A stretch of DNA of 64,000 bases from Saccharopolyspora aridisoli (GTDB lineage Bacteria; Actinomycetota; Actinomycetes; Mycobacteriales; Pseudonocardiaceae), in assembly GCF_004348445.1 (NCBI RefSeq), contig NZ_SMKV01000007.1:62001-126000 (forward strand). The letters are read 5' to 3'. Position 1 is the stretch's first letter; each line of letters opens with the position of its first letter. Below are positions 56,702-64,000 of the stretch, in pieces. The notes beneath the pieces are model-generated. The model was not told where the DNA came from. It was given only the letters and a program-made list of their open reading frames with translations, and searched no databases. The position numbers and the translations under genes are program-made.

Positions 56702-59047
56702 GTGGACTTCTCCCGCGAACGCTTACCGATCCCCGACCCTCAGCCCCCCGCCGCCACATCCCTCGACGCCCGTGACCAGAACCCGGCCTTCCAGCCCCGC
56801 CAGCCGCTGCGCCCGCCGCAGGGCGCGCCGAACGTCGTCGTGGTGCTCATCGACGACATGGGCTTCGGCGCCCCGAGCGCGTTCGGCGGGCCTTGCAACA
56901 TGCCCACCGCTGAGCGCCTGGCCGATGGTGGCCTGCGCTACAACCGGTTCCACGTCACCGCGATCTGCTCGCCGACCCGGCAGGCGCTGCTGACCGGTCG
57001 CAACCACCACTCCGTCGGCATGGGCGTCACCACCGAGATGGCCAGCGCCGCGCCCGGTTACTGCGGCATCCGCCCGCTCAGCGCCGCCACGATCGGCCAG
57101 ATGTTGCAGGGCAACGGCTACAACACCGCGGCTTTCGGCAAGTGGCACCAGACCCCGGCCCGCGACGTCAGCGCCGCCGGGCCGTTCGACCGGTGGCCCA
57201 CCGGCGAGGGCTTCGAGAAGTTCTACGGGTTCATGTGCGCGGAGATGAACCACTGGTACCCGGTGCTGTTCGACGGCACGAAACCCGTTGAGCCAACCCG
57301 CAAACCCGAGGACGGCTACCACCTGTCCGAAGACCTGGTGGACAACGCGATCGACTGGGTGCGCGACCAGACCTCGCTCAAGCCCGACAACCCGTTCTTC
57401 GCCTACCTGCCCTTCGGCGCCACCCACGCGCCCTACCACGTTCCCCAGGAGTACCGGGAGCGCTACCGGGGCAAGTTCGACCACGGCTGGGACCGGCAGC
57501 GCGAGATCACCCTGGAGCGGCAGAAGGAGCTCGGCGTCGTCCCGCAGGACGCGGAACTGGCGCCGTGGGCGGAAGGCGTGCCGCACTGGGACGAGCTCTC
57601 CGCCGACGAGCAGCGGGCCGCGGCGTCCCTGATGGAGCTCTACGCCGGTTTCGCCGAGCACACCGACGACCAGGTCGGACGCCTCGTCGACGCCCTCGAC
57701 GAGCTGGGCGAGCTCGACAACACGCTGTTCGTCTACATCCTCGGTGACAACGGCGCCTCCGCCGAAGGCGGACTGGGCGGCACGCTCAACGAGCACCGCT
57801 TCGCCAGCGGCATCCCCGACAGCGCCGAGTTCATCAACGCCCACGACGCCGCGCTGGGCGACGCGACCACGCACGCCCACTACCCGGTCGGCTGGGCACT
57901 GGCGATGAACACGCCCTACCAGTGGACCAAGCAGGTCGCCTCGCACTTCGGCGGCATCCGGGACGGCATGATCGTGCACTGGCCCGACGGCATCGCCGAG
58001 CGCGGCGGGCTGCGCGACCAGTTCCACCACGTCATCGACGTGGTGCCGACGATCCTGGAAACGGCAGGCCTACCGCACCCGACCGAGGTCAACGGCATCG
58101 CGCAGCAGCCCATCGAGGGCACCAGCATGCTCTACAGCTTCAACGACGCAGACGCGCCCGACCGGCACCGCGTGCAGTACTTCGAGATGGTTGGCAACAG
58201 GGGCATCTACCAGGACGGTTGGATGGCCGTGACCCGCCATGGCACGCCGTGGGTGATGGTCCAGGACGGTGTCCGCCGCTCCTTCGACGACGACGAGTGG
58301 GAGCTGTACAACACCAACGTTGACTGGACTCAGTCCCACGACCTCGCCGAGCAGCACCCGGAGAAGCTGCGCGAGCTCCAGCAGCTGTTCCTGGTGGAGG
58401 CCGCCAAGCACGACGTGCTGCCGCTGGACGACCGGATGACCGAGCGGGAGAACCCCCTCGAAGCCGGCCGGCTGGACCTGATGGGCGATCGGCGTTCGGT
58501 CACCTTCCACGCCGGTGCCAAGCGGTTGACCGAGGAGACCGCGCCGAACGTCAAGAACCGCTCGCACAACTTGACCGCGGTGGTCGAGGTGCCCGAGAGC
58601 GGTGCCGAAGGCGTTCTGGCCGCCCAGGGCGGGCACACCGGTGGCTGGTCGTTCTACTTCCACGACAGCAAGCTGAACTACGCCTACAACTACTTCGGCT
58701 CGGTCGTTCAGCACGTCCGCGCTCCGGGGCCGGTTCCCGCGGGCGAGCACGAGGTCAGCCTGCGGTTCGACTACGACGGTGGCGGTGTCGGCAAGGGCGG
58801 TGCGGTGACGCTGCGCGTGGACGGCACCGAGGTCGCCTCGGGCCGGGTCGACGCGACGATCCCCTACTACTTCGCCTTCGACGAGACCTTCGACATCGGC
58901 GTGGACCGGGCCAGCCCGGTCACCGACGACTACGCACCGGTCGACAACGCCTTCACCGGAGTGCTGCGGCGGCTGCGCGTCGACCTCGACGACGACCAGT
59001 GGGCCGACGTGGAGGCCGCATCGGCGTTCCGCACCGCCCACGAGTAG
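56702..59047 (+). CDS. Arylsulfatase (formylglycine-type sulfatase)
   Basis: 781 residues. The sulfatase core has VVVVLIDDMGFGAPS (metal Asp pair), ICSPTRQALLTGRNHH with the C-x-P-x-R signature whose Cys becomes formylglycine, AAFGKWHQ, and FGATHAPYHVP. The last ~180 residues are a beta-sandwich-like domain (VVEVPESGAEGVLAAQGG...). No signal peptide is seen, so it may be cytoplasmic. GTG 56702 has GGAGG six bases upstream. Activity needs a formylglycine-generating enzyme encoded elsewhere. Substrate unknown. Confidence 0.88.
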   Translation: MDFSRERLPIPDPQPPAATSLDARDQNPAFQPRQPLRPPQGAPNVVVVLIDDMGFGAPSAFGGPCNMPTAERLADGGLRYNRFHVTAICSPTRQALLTGRNHHSVGMGVTTEMASAAPGYCGIRPLSAATIGQMLQGNGYNTAAFGKWHQTPARDVSAAGPFDRWPTGEGFEKFYGFMCAEMNHWYPVLFDGTKPVEPTRKPEDGYHLSEDLVDNAIDWVRDQTSLKPDNPFFAYLPFGATHAPYHVPQEYRERYRGKFDHGWDRQREITLERQKELGVVPQDAELAPWAEGVPHWDELSADEQRAAASLMELYAGFAEHTDDQVGRLVDALDELGELDNTLFVYILGDNGASAEGGLGGTLNEHRFASGIPDSAEFINAHDAALGDATTHAHYPVGWALAMNTPYQWTKQVASHFGGIRDGMIVHWPDGIAERGGLRDQFHHVIDVVPTILETAGLPHPTEVNGIAQQPIEGTSMLYSFNDADAPDRHRVQYFEMVGNRGIYQDGWMAVTRHGTPWVMVQDGVRRSFDDDEWELYNTNVDWTQSHDLAEQHPEKLRELQQLFLVEAAKHDVLPLDDRMTERENPLEAGRLDLMGDRRSVTFHAGAKRLTEETAPNVKNRSHNLTAVVEVPESGAEGVLAAQGGHTGGWSFYFHDSKLNYAYNYFGSVVQHVRAPGPVPAGEHEVSLRFDYDGGGVGKGGAVTLRVDGTEVASGRVDATIPYYFAFDETFDIGVDRASPVTDDYAPVDNAFTGVLRRLRVDLDDDQWADVEAASAFRTAHE

Positions 59048-59067
59048 GCGGTACTGGTCTGGCGATG

Positions 59068-59102
59068 TTCCGCCTGCCTGGTGTAATGCCGGGCAGGCGG
59101 AA
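59068..59102. terminator. Inverted repeat between sulfatase and lysR
   Basis: 11-bp arms TTCCGCCTGCC (59068-59078) and GGCAGGCGGAA (59092-59102). It lies 20 bp past the sulfatase stop and 20 bp before the lysR start, so it may terminate the first transcript or be a LysR operator. Confidence 0.5.
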
Positions 59103-59122
59103 TTCTCGCGTGGGGAGGTGAC

Positions 59123-60007
59123 ATGGACCGGCGGGAGTTGGAGTACTTCCTGGCGATCGTCGAGCACGGCAGCTTCACCGCCGCCGCGCAGGCCATGCAC
59201 GTCGCCCAGCCATCCCTGTCGCACGCCATCCGCAACCTGGAGAAGGAGCTCGGTGGCAAGGTCTTCCACCGGCTCCCGCACGGCGTGTCGCTCACCCCGG
59301 CCGGGGACGCGCTGGTCGAACCCGCCCGGCAGGTGATGCGCGACCTGAGCACTGCGTCGGCCTCGGTCCGCGAGGTGCTCGGGCTGTCCAGCGGCAGGCT
59401 GGACGTCGTGGCGCAGACGACGCTGGCCGTCGATCCGCTCGCCGAGCTCATCGGTGCTTTCCTGCGCGAGAACCCGAAGGTCGCGGTCAACATCGCCGAC
59501 CCCGAGCTGGGGACGGATGTGACCTCGGCGGTGCGGGCCGGTGAGTGCGAGCTGGGCCTGGTCGACTCCGAACATCCCATCGGGGACCTGGAGAGCATGG
59601 TGCTGCGCGGCCGGGAGATTTTCGCCGTGCTGCCGTCGGATGTCGCGCCCGGCCAGAAGCGGTTGAGCGTGCCGGAGCTGTCGACCCTGGACTGGATCGC
59701 CACCCCTCCCGGTACCGCGACGCGGGCCGTCATCGAGGACACCGTCGGAACACGCGGTGGCGAACCGACTTTCGCGGTGGAGACCGCGCACCAGGCGATG
59801 ATCGTGCCGTTGGTGCTGGCCGGAGCGGGCGCGACGCTGCTGCCGCGCGCGATGGCCCGCGACGCCGCCGCGCGTGGCGCGGTCGTGCTGCCGCTGCGGC
59901 CCAAGGTGGTGCGCCGGGGCGTCCTGTTCTGGCGCCGAGGCCCCCTGTCACCAGCAGCGGCGCAGTTCGTCGCGATGGCCGAGACCATCGCCGAACTGCG
60001 CCGCTGA
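59123..60007 (+). CDS. LysR-family transcriptional regulator
   Basis: 294 residues. N-terminal winged HTH: LEYFLAIVEHGSFTAAAQAMHVAQPSLSHAIRNLEKELG; C-terminal LysR substrate domain. ATG 59123 has GGGGAGGTG upstream. It is downstream of the sulfatase in the same direction, so it may control sulfatase expression, though LysR regulators more often face their targets. Confidence 0.88.
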   Translation: MDRRELEYFLAIVEHGSFTAAAQAMHVAQPSLSHAIRNLEKELGGKVFHRLPHGVSLTPAGDALVEPARQVMRDLSTASASVREVLGLSSGRLDVVAQTTLAVDPLAELIGAFLRENPKVAVNIADPELGTDVTSAVRAGECELGLVDSEHPIGDLESMVLRGREIFAVLPSDVAPGQKRLSVPELSTLDWIATPPGTATRAVIEDTVGTRGGEPTFAVETAHQAMIVPLVLAGAGATLLPRAMARDAAARGAVVLPLRPKVVRRGVLFWRRGPLSPAAAQFVAMAETIAELRR

Positions 60008-60060
60008 GATCGCTCGTGCACGCCAATGCGCGGCGCTTCGCCGTCCTCACCGGAGACCGC

Positions 60061-60147
60061 TGAGAGCTGCTGGGAGGGACGGCACAGCGGTGCCTGCTGA
60101 GCCCACCCTGATACGGCGGGCCACGCCGCCTTCCGGAGCAGCTCTCA
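60061..60147. repeat. Long-range inverted repeat between lysR and ramB
   Basis: Arms TGAGAGCTGCT (60061-60071) and AGCAGCTCTCA (60137-60147); the second arm includes the ramB stop. The interior has a GGCG/CGCC stem. Probably a bidirectional termination structure. Confidence 0.4.
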
Positions 60148-61611
60148 GCTCTGGTGGGCCTCCACGAAGGCGTAGACGTCGGCTTCGTCGACACCGGGGA
60201 AGGTGTCGGCCGGCAGCGCCGCCAGGACGTGGGAGTGGGCTCGCGCCGACGGCCACACCATGCCCTCCCAGCGGCTGGCGAGCTCGGCCGGCGGGCGCTG
60301 GCAGCACTCGCCGGCCGGGCAGCCGGACTTGGAGTGGTTGTTGGTGTCCCGCCCGCGGAACCAGCGCGACTCGGCGTAGGGCACGCCGAGGGTGATCGCG
60401 AAGTCCCGGCCGCGGCTCGGGTCGACGTGCGCGACGCACCAGTGCGTGGCTCCCGGCTTGTCGGTGTACTGGTAGTACGTCGAGTACCGGTCCGGGGAGG
60501 AGAAGACCTGGCGCCCCGACCAGTACCGGCACATCCGCTGGCCCTCGATCGCTCCCGTCGGGTCGGTGGGGAAGACCAGCCCGTCGTTCTCGTATGCCTT
60601 GTGGATGATGCCGGTCTCGTCGTTGCGGACGAAGTGGCACACCAGGTCGAGGTACTGGGTGGCGAGGTTGGTGAACCGGTGCGCGGCCATCTCGTAGGAC
60701 ACCGAGAACACGTCGCGCAGGTCCTCCACCGCCAGGTCGCGTTCGGCCTTGGCGTCCTGCAAGAACGGCACCGCGGACTGCTCCGGCACCAGCACGGCGG
60801 CGGCGAAGTAGTTGGCCTCGACGCGCTGCCGCAGGAAGTCGGCGAAGTCGCGGGGCTGGCTGTGGCCGAGCGTCAGGTGTCCCAGCGTCTGCAGCAGGAT
60901 CGTGCGCGGGCTGTGCATGCCCAGCGACTCTCGGCGCAGGAAGATCCGGCGGTTCTTCATGTCGGTCACCGACCGCACCGAACGCGGCAGGTCGGTGACG
61001 AACTTCAGCCCGAAGCCCATGTGCGTGGCGATGGACTGGATCAGGCCCTCCGACAGCGGCCCACCGTGGTACCCGGAGCGCTTGAGCAGGTCGCTGGCGG
61101 CCTTCTCGATCTCCGGGAAGTAGTTGTTGTGCTTGCGCATCACGCCGCGCAGCTCGGCGTTGGCCTTGCGGGCCTCTTCCGGCGTGGCGACCTTCTGGGT
61201 CTCGCGGCGCTTGAGCTCCTCGTAGAGGGCCAGCACGTGTTCGAGGGCTTCGGTGGGCAGTCGCTTCCCGACCTTCAGCGGCGGCAGCGAGAGCCGTTGG
61301 TAGATCGGGTCGAGCTGGGCCTTCTCCACGGCGATCTCGAGCTCGGCACGCCGGTTCGGGGCCTTCTTCGACAGCAGCTCGTCGACGGAGGTGCCCAGCG
61401 CGTCGGCCAGCGATCGCAGCAGCGACAGCTTCGGCTCGCGGTGGCCGTTCTCCAGCAACGACAGCTGTGACGGCGCTCTCCCCACGCGGTCGCCGAGCTC
61501 AACAAGAGTCAATCCAGCGGTTCGGCGCAAGTGCCTGAGCCGCTGACCAAAGACCAGAAGGTCGTGTTCCGTAGAAAAACTACGGTCTTCTTCGGTGGCG
61601 AACTCCGTCAT
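60145..61611 (-). CDS. ramB: RamB-like XRE/short-chain fatty acid metabolism regulator
   Basis: 488 residues. HTH_3 at about 25-80 (LRHLRRTAGLTLVELGDRVGRAPSQLSLLENG), then an IrrE/ImmA-like region (QTLGHLTLGHSQPRDFADFLRQRVEANYFAAAVLVP) and the C-terminal cysteine-containing short-chain fatty acyl regulator domain (CPAGECCQRPPAELA). In corynebacteria and mycobacteria RamB controls aceA/aceB and acetate genes. Here it is divergent from aceA, 118 bp apart, the same pairing. ATG 61611. Confidence 0.9.
   Translation of the reverse strand: MTEFATEEDRSFSTEHDLLVFGQRLRHLRRTAGLTLVELGDRVGRAPSQLSLLENGHREPKLSLLRSLADALGTSVDELLSKKAPNRRAELEIAVEKAQLDPIYQRLSLPPLKVGKRLPTEALEHVLALYEELKRRETQKVATPEEARKANAELRGVMRKHNNYFPEIEKAASDLLKRSGYHGGPLSEGLIQSIATHMGFGLKFVTDLPRSVRSVTDMKNRRIFLRRESLGMHSPRTILLQTLGHLTLGHSQPRDFADFLRQRVEANYFAAAVLVPEQSAVPFLQDAKAERDLAVEDLRDVFSVSYEMAAHRFTNLATQYLDLVCHFVRNDETGIIHKAYENDGLVFPTDPTGAIEGQRMCRYWSGRQVFSSPDRYSTYYQYTDKPGATHWCVAHVDPSRGRDFAITLGVPYAESRWFRGRDTNNHSKSGCPAGECCQRPPAELASRWEGMVWPSARAHSHVLAALPADTFPGVDEADVYAFVEAHQS
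61569..61585. promoter_or_regulatory. Dyad inside the ramB start region
   Basis: CCGTAG-AAAAA-CTACGG, 6-bp arms with a five-A spacer, about 27-43 bases into ramB. Its TAGAAAAACTA core resembles the two intergenic sites at 61626-61658. Confidence 0.4.
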
Positions 61612-61625
61612 GGCGTTGATGCTAA

Positions 61626-61658
61626 CAGAAAAACTCTGAAATTTACCCAGAAAATCTG
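61626..61658. promoter_or_regulatory. Two CAGA-A(n)-TCTG sites between ramB and aceA
   Basis: CAGAAAAACTCTG (61626-61638) and CAGAAAATCTG (61648-61658), dyads whose starts are 22 bp apart, two helical turns. Candidate RamB or other operator pair controlling the divergent promoters. Confidence 0.5.
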
Positions 61659-61729
61659 GCCCGGTTTCGCTTGGCAGCGCGCAATATTGATTGCAGCAGG
61701 TCGCCAGCGATCCCGGAAGGGGAAAAACC

Positions 61730-63043
61730 ATGAGCATCCGCGAGCAGGCGAAGAAGGCCGCTGAGGAGCTGCAGCGCGAGTGGGACACCAGCCCGCGCTG
61801 GAAGGGCATCGAGCGTACGCACTCGGCTGAGACCGTCGTCCGCCTCCGCGGCTCGGTGCAGGAAGAGCACACCCTGGCCCGCCAGGGCTCGGAGCGGCTG
61901 TGGAAGCTGCTGCACGAGCTCGACTACGTCAACTCGCTGGGCGCGCTGACCGGTAACCAGGCGGTCCAGCAGGTCCGTGCGGGCCTCAAGGCCATCTACC
62001 TGTCCGGCTGGCAGGTCGCCGCCGACGCCAACCTGGCGGGCGAGACCTACCCGGACCAGTCGCTGTACCCGGCCAACTCGGTCCCGCAGGTCGTCCGCCG
62101 CATCAACAACGCGCTCAAGCGCGCCGACCAGATCAACTGGGCCGAGGCGCTCGACCCGGAGGGTGGCGCCATCGAGGGTGAGGACACCCACTGGCTCGCC
62201 CCGATCGTCGCGGACGCCGAGGCCGGCTTCGGTGGCGTCCTCAACGCCTACGAACTGATGCGCGGCATGATCGGCGCCGGCGCCGCGGGCGTGCACTGGG
62301 AGGACCAGCTCGCTTCCGAGAAGAAGTGCGGTCACCTGGGTGGCAAGGTGCTCATCCCCACCAGCCAGCACGTCAAGACGCTGAACGCGGCCCGTCTGGC
62401 CGCCGACGTCGCCGGTGTGCCGTCCCTGGTCATCGCCCGCACCGACGCCGAGGCCGCGACGCTGCTGACCAGCGACATCGACGACCGCGACAAGCCGTTC
62501 CTCACCGGTGAGCGCACTGCCGAGGGCTTCTACAAGGTCAACAACGGCATCGAGCCCTGCATCGCCCGCGCCAAGGCCTACGCGCCGTACTCGGACCTGA
62601 TCTGGATGGAGACCGGCACGCCGGACCTGGAGATGGCCCGCAAGTTCGCCGAGGCCGTCAAGTCCGAGTACCCGGACCAGATGCTGGCCTACAACTGCTC
62701 GCCGTCGTTCAACTGGAAGAAGAACCTGGACGACGCCACCATCGCCAAGTTCCAGCGCGAGCTCGGCCACATGGGCTTCAAGTTCCAGTTCATCACCCTG
62801 GCGGGCTTCCACGCCCTGAACTACAGCATGTTCGACCTGGCCAAGGGCTACGCCACCGACGGCATGACCGCCTACGTCGAGCTGCAGGAGAAGGAGTTCG
62901 GCTCGGAAGACCGCGGCTACACCGCGACTCGCCACCAGCGCGAGGCCGGTACCGGTTACTTCGACACGATCAGCACTGCGATCAACCCGGAATCGTCGAC
63001 CACCGCGCTGGCCGGTTCGACCGAGACCGCGCAGTTCCACTGA
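61730..63043 (+). CDS. aceA: Isocitrate lyase
   Basis: 437 residues, close to mycobacterial Icl1. It splits isocitrate to succinate and glyoxylate in the glyoxylate shunt. The catalytic loop is [11 protein letters not shown] (~200) with the active Cys; [24 protein letters not shown] and [12 protein letters not shown] are also conserved. ATG 61730 has GGAAGGGG upstream. No malate synthase is in the window. Divergent from ramB. Confidence 0.97.
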   Translation: MSIREQAKKAAEELQREWDTSPRWKGIERTHSAETVVRLRGSVQEEHTLARQGSERLWKLLHELDYVNSLGALTGNQAVQQVRAGLKAIYLSGWQVAADANLAGETYPDQSLYPANSVPQVVRRINNALKRADQINWAEALDPEGGAIEGEDTHWLAPIVADAEAGFGGVLNAYELMRGMIGAGAAGVHWEDQLASEKKCGHLGGKVLIPTSQHVKTLNAARLAADVAGVPSLVIARTDAEAATLLTSDIDDRDKPFLTGERTAEGFYKVNNGIEPCIARAKAYAPYSDLIWMETGTPDLEMARKFAEAVKSEYPDQMLAYNCSPSFNWKKNLDDATIAKFQRELGHMGFKFQFITLAGFHALNYSMFDLAKGYATDGMTAYVELQEKEFGSEDRGYTATRHQREAGTGYFDTISTAINPESSTTALAGSTETAQFH

Positions 63044-63056
63044 TCGTGTGGTTGAT

Positions 63057-63087
63057 GGTGGTCGGCGCGCCTGCTGCGCCGGCCACC
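63057..63087 (+). terminator. Hairpin after aceA
   Basis: 12-bp stem with one G-U pair (63057-63068 with 63076-63087), 14 bases past the stop; no U tract. Confidence 0.6.
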
Positions 63088-63143
63088 CCCTGAACGCACC
63101 AGCGGCCCTGTGGCGGGGTGTCGGAAAAATCGCAATGGTGCGA

Positions 63144-63185
63144 GTGAGCGGGAACCCATGGCGTCGGGTTCCCGCTCACTTTTTT
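63144..63185 (+). terminator. Canonical intrinsic terminator
   Basis: 14-bp perfect stem (63144-63157 with 63166-63179), 8-base loop, then TTTTTT (63180-63185). The best U-tract terminator in the window; second in tandem behind aceA. Confidence 0.9.
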
Positions 63186-63198
63186 GCTCTTCGAGCTG

Positions 63199-63392
63199 AT
63201 CGGGGTCGTTCCGCTTGGCGGTGCGGGTGGGGGAGCCTGAGCTGCGCTGTGGACTCCGCGCGCCACTCCTTGAGTCGAATACGCGGTGTCGCGGCGTGCT
63301 CGCCACGGCACGGCCCAGTACCCCCGGCGGTGCGAGTTGCTCAGGTGGTGAAGGAGGGAGCACCTTCGGTGCTCGCCTGCCGGGGCGCGGGC
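63199..63392 (+). repeat. Dispersed repeat, copy 2
   Basis: Related to 33570-33775 read in reverse complement. It begins 14 bases after the U-tract terminator and ends near a GAGCACC-TTC-GGTGCTC hairpin (63358-63374). A short peptide frame is shared for the first part (AVRVGEPE, GLRAPLL and RGVLA), but copies differ later. No gene is called here. Confidence 0.7.
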
Positions 63393-63440
63393 GGTGTTCG
63401 GGATCGCCGAACGCGGATGTTGTGGCGGACAGTTCGGAGG

Positions 63441-63446
63441 TAGCGT
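63441..63446 (+). promoter_or_regulatory. -10 box of leaderless nitronate monooxygenase promoter
   Basis: TAGCGT ending 7 bases before ATG 63454. The GGAGG at 63436 is too far from the ATG to be its ribosome-binding site. Confidence 0.45.
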
Positions 63447-63453
63447 TTTTAAC

Positions 63454-64000
63454 ATGATCGTCGAGTCGAGGATTCCGCTGGTGGCCGCGCCGATGGCCGG
63501 TGGTCCCAGCACGCCGGAACTGGCCGCCGCGGTGAGCGCGGCCGGGGCGCTGGGGTTCGTGGCGGGCGCCATGCTGACCGAGGACCAGCTCGTCGGCCAG
63601 ATCGCGCGAATCCGCTCGCTCACCGATGAGCCGTTCGGCGTGAACCTCTTCGTGCCCAGCGACCGCAGGGACGTCGACCTCGACGACTACCGGTCGCGGG
63701 TCGCGGAGGCCGCGGGGAGGTACGGGGCGAAGCCGGGCTCGGCCGACTGGGACGACGATTCCTACCCCACCAAGGTTCAGCGGCTCGTAGACGAGCGGAT
63801 CCCGGTGGTGTCGTTCACCTTCGGGCTTCCCGAAGCGTCCACCGTGGAACAGCTGCACGCGGTGGGCTCGGAGGTCGTGGTCACCGTGACCACCGCCGAC
63901 GAGGCCCGGCAGGCGGCCCGCGTGGGCGCCGACGCGGTGTGCGTGCAGGGCATGGAGGCCGGTGGGCACCGAGGCGTGTTCCACGACGACCCCGAGACGC
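63454..64000 (+). CDS. Nitronate monooxygenase-like flavoprotein, N-terminal part (partial)
   Basis: 182 codons, then cut by the window end. The TIM-barrel start IPLVAAPMAGGPSTPELAAAVSAAG, GVNLFVPS, VVSFTFGLP and VCVQGMEAGGHRG (FMN phosphate loop and the conserved His) match the NPD/nitronate monooxygenase family, which oxidises propionate-3-nitronate or related nitronates; some members have other roles. Confidence 0.85.
   Translation, partial: MIVESRIPLVAAPMAGGPSTPELAAAVSAAGALGFVAGAMLTEDQLVGQIARIRSLTDEPFGVNLFVPSDRRDVDLDDYRSRVAEAAGRYGAKPGSADWDDDSYPTKVQRLVDERIPVVSFTFGLPEASTVEQLHAVGSEVVVTVTTADEARQAARVGADAVCVQGMEAGGHRGVFHDDPET

Noticed and set aside
63048-63443. 131-codon frame after aceA
   Set aside because: It runs through two terminators and the dispersed repeat; the shared peptide pieces are better explained by DNA repeat similarity.

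Overview
The window is a high-GC actinobacterial chromosome segment. Evidence: very strong third-position GC, many GTG/TTG starts, leaderless genes with a TAnnnT box about 7 nt before the start codon, an Emb-type arabinosyltransferase, and a gene order matching the conserved actinobacterial block clpX - valS - folC - DUF4233 - ndk - rne - rplU - rpmA - obg - proB - proA - nadD - rsfS - phosphatase - degV - comEA - comEC - holA - rpsT - lepA. The overall style suggests Pseudonocardiales, most like Saccharopolyspora. That placement is inference. No tRNA, rRNA, CRISPR array or intact insertion sequence was seen.

Layout. 1-930: end of clpX with its terminator, and a small serine hydrolase. 1085-4390: a formate-related group, with fdhD and a secreted esterase on the minus strand, divergent from an oxalate/formate-type MFS carrier and its 38-residue one-helix partner. 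4528-9132: valS and the folC-DUF4233 pair. 9211-12009: a zinc alcohol dehydrogenase and a Tat-exported PhoD phosphatase. 12195-18859: ndk, the TIGR03960 radical SAM protein with its DUF2344 partner, and RNase E with an IF2_N-like domain. 18929-20538: a toroid-like protein and an AraC regulator. 20749-26777: a minus-strand envelope glycosylation run (polytopic protein, GT2, Emb). 27215-30586: rplU-rpmA, obg-proB. 30588-35893: MHS transporter, DUF885 protein and a RecQ-type helicase with a C-terminal phosphoribosyltransferase-like module.

35894-41517 mixes core genes (proA, nadD) with accessory DNA: a decayed P450 before proA, a TetR - P450 - ferredoxin cassette with a perfect 9-bp dyad operator, a frameshifted monooxygenase relic and a degenerate copy of the nadD 3' end. 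41518-46685: rsfS, phosphatase, degV, comEA and comEC; comEC is split by a frameshift at a GTGA junction. 46771-48188: thrC behind a class I SAM riboswitch. 48287-51156: holA, an EamA relic, a TauE family protein, rpsT. 51216-53912: a mannonate-dehydratase-like gene with a divergent GntR regulator and dyad, and a VOC protein. 54247-56100: lepA, flanked by decayed fragments. 56702-60007: a large sulfatase and a LysR regulator. 60145-63043: ramB divergent from aceA (glyoxylate shunt), with repeated AGAAAA-type sites between them. The window ends inside a nitronate monooxygenase-like gene.

The most notable unexplained signals are an inverted pair of about 200-bp related repeats 30 kb apart, each directly downstream of a gene; the SAM riboswitch on thrC whose closing helix runs into the ribosome-binding site; the split comEC; and six gene relics, all lying in junctions of the otherwise conserved core block.
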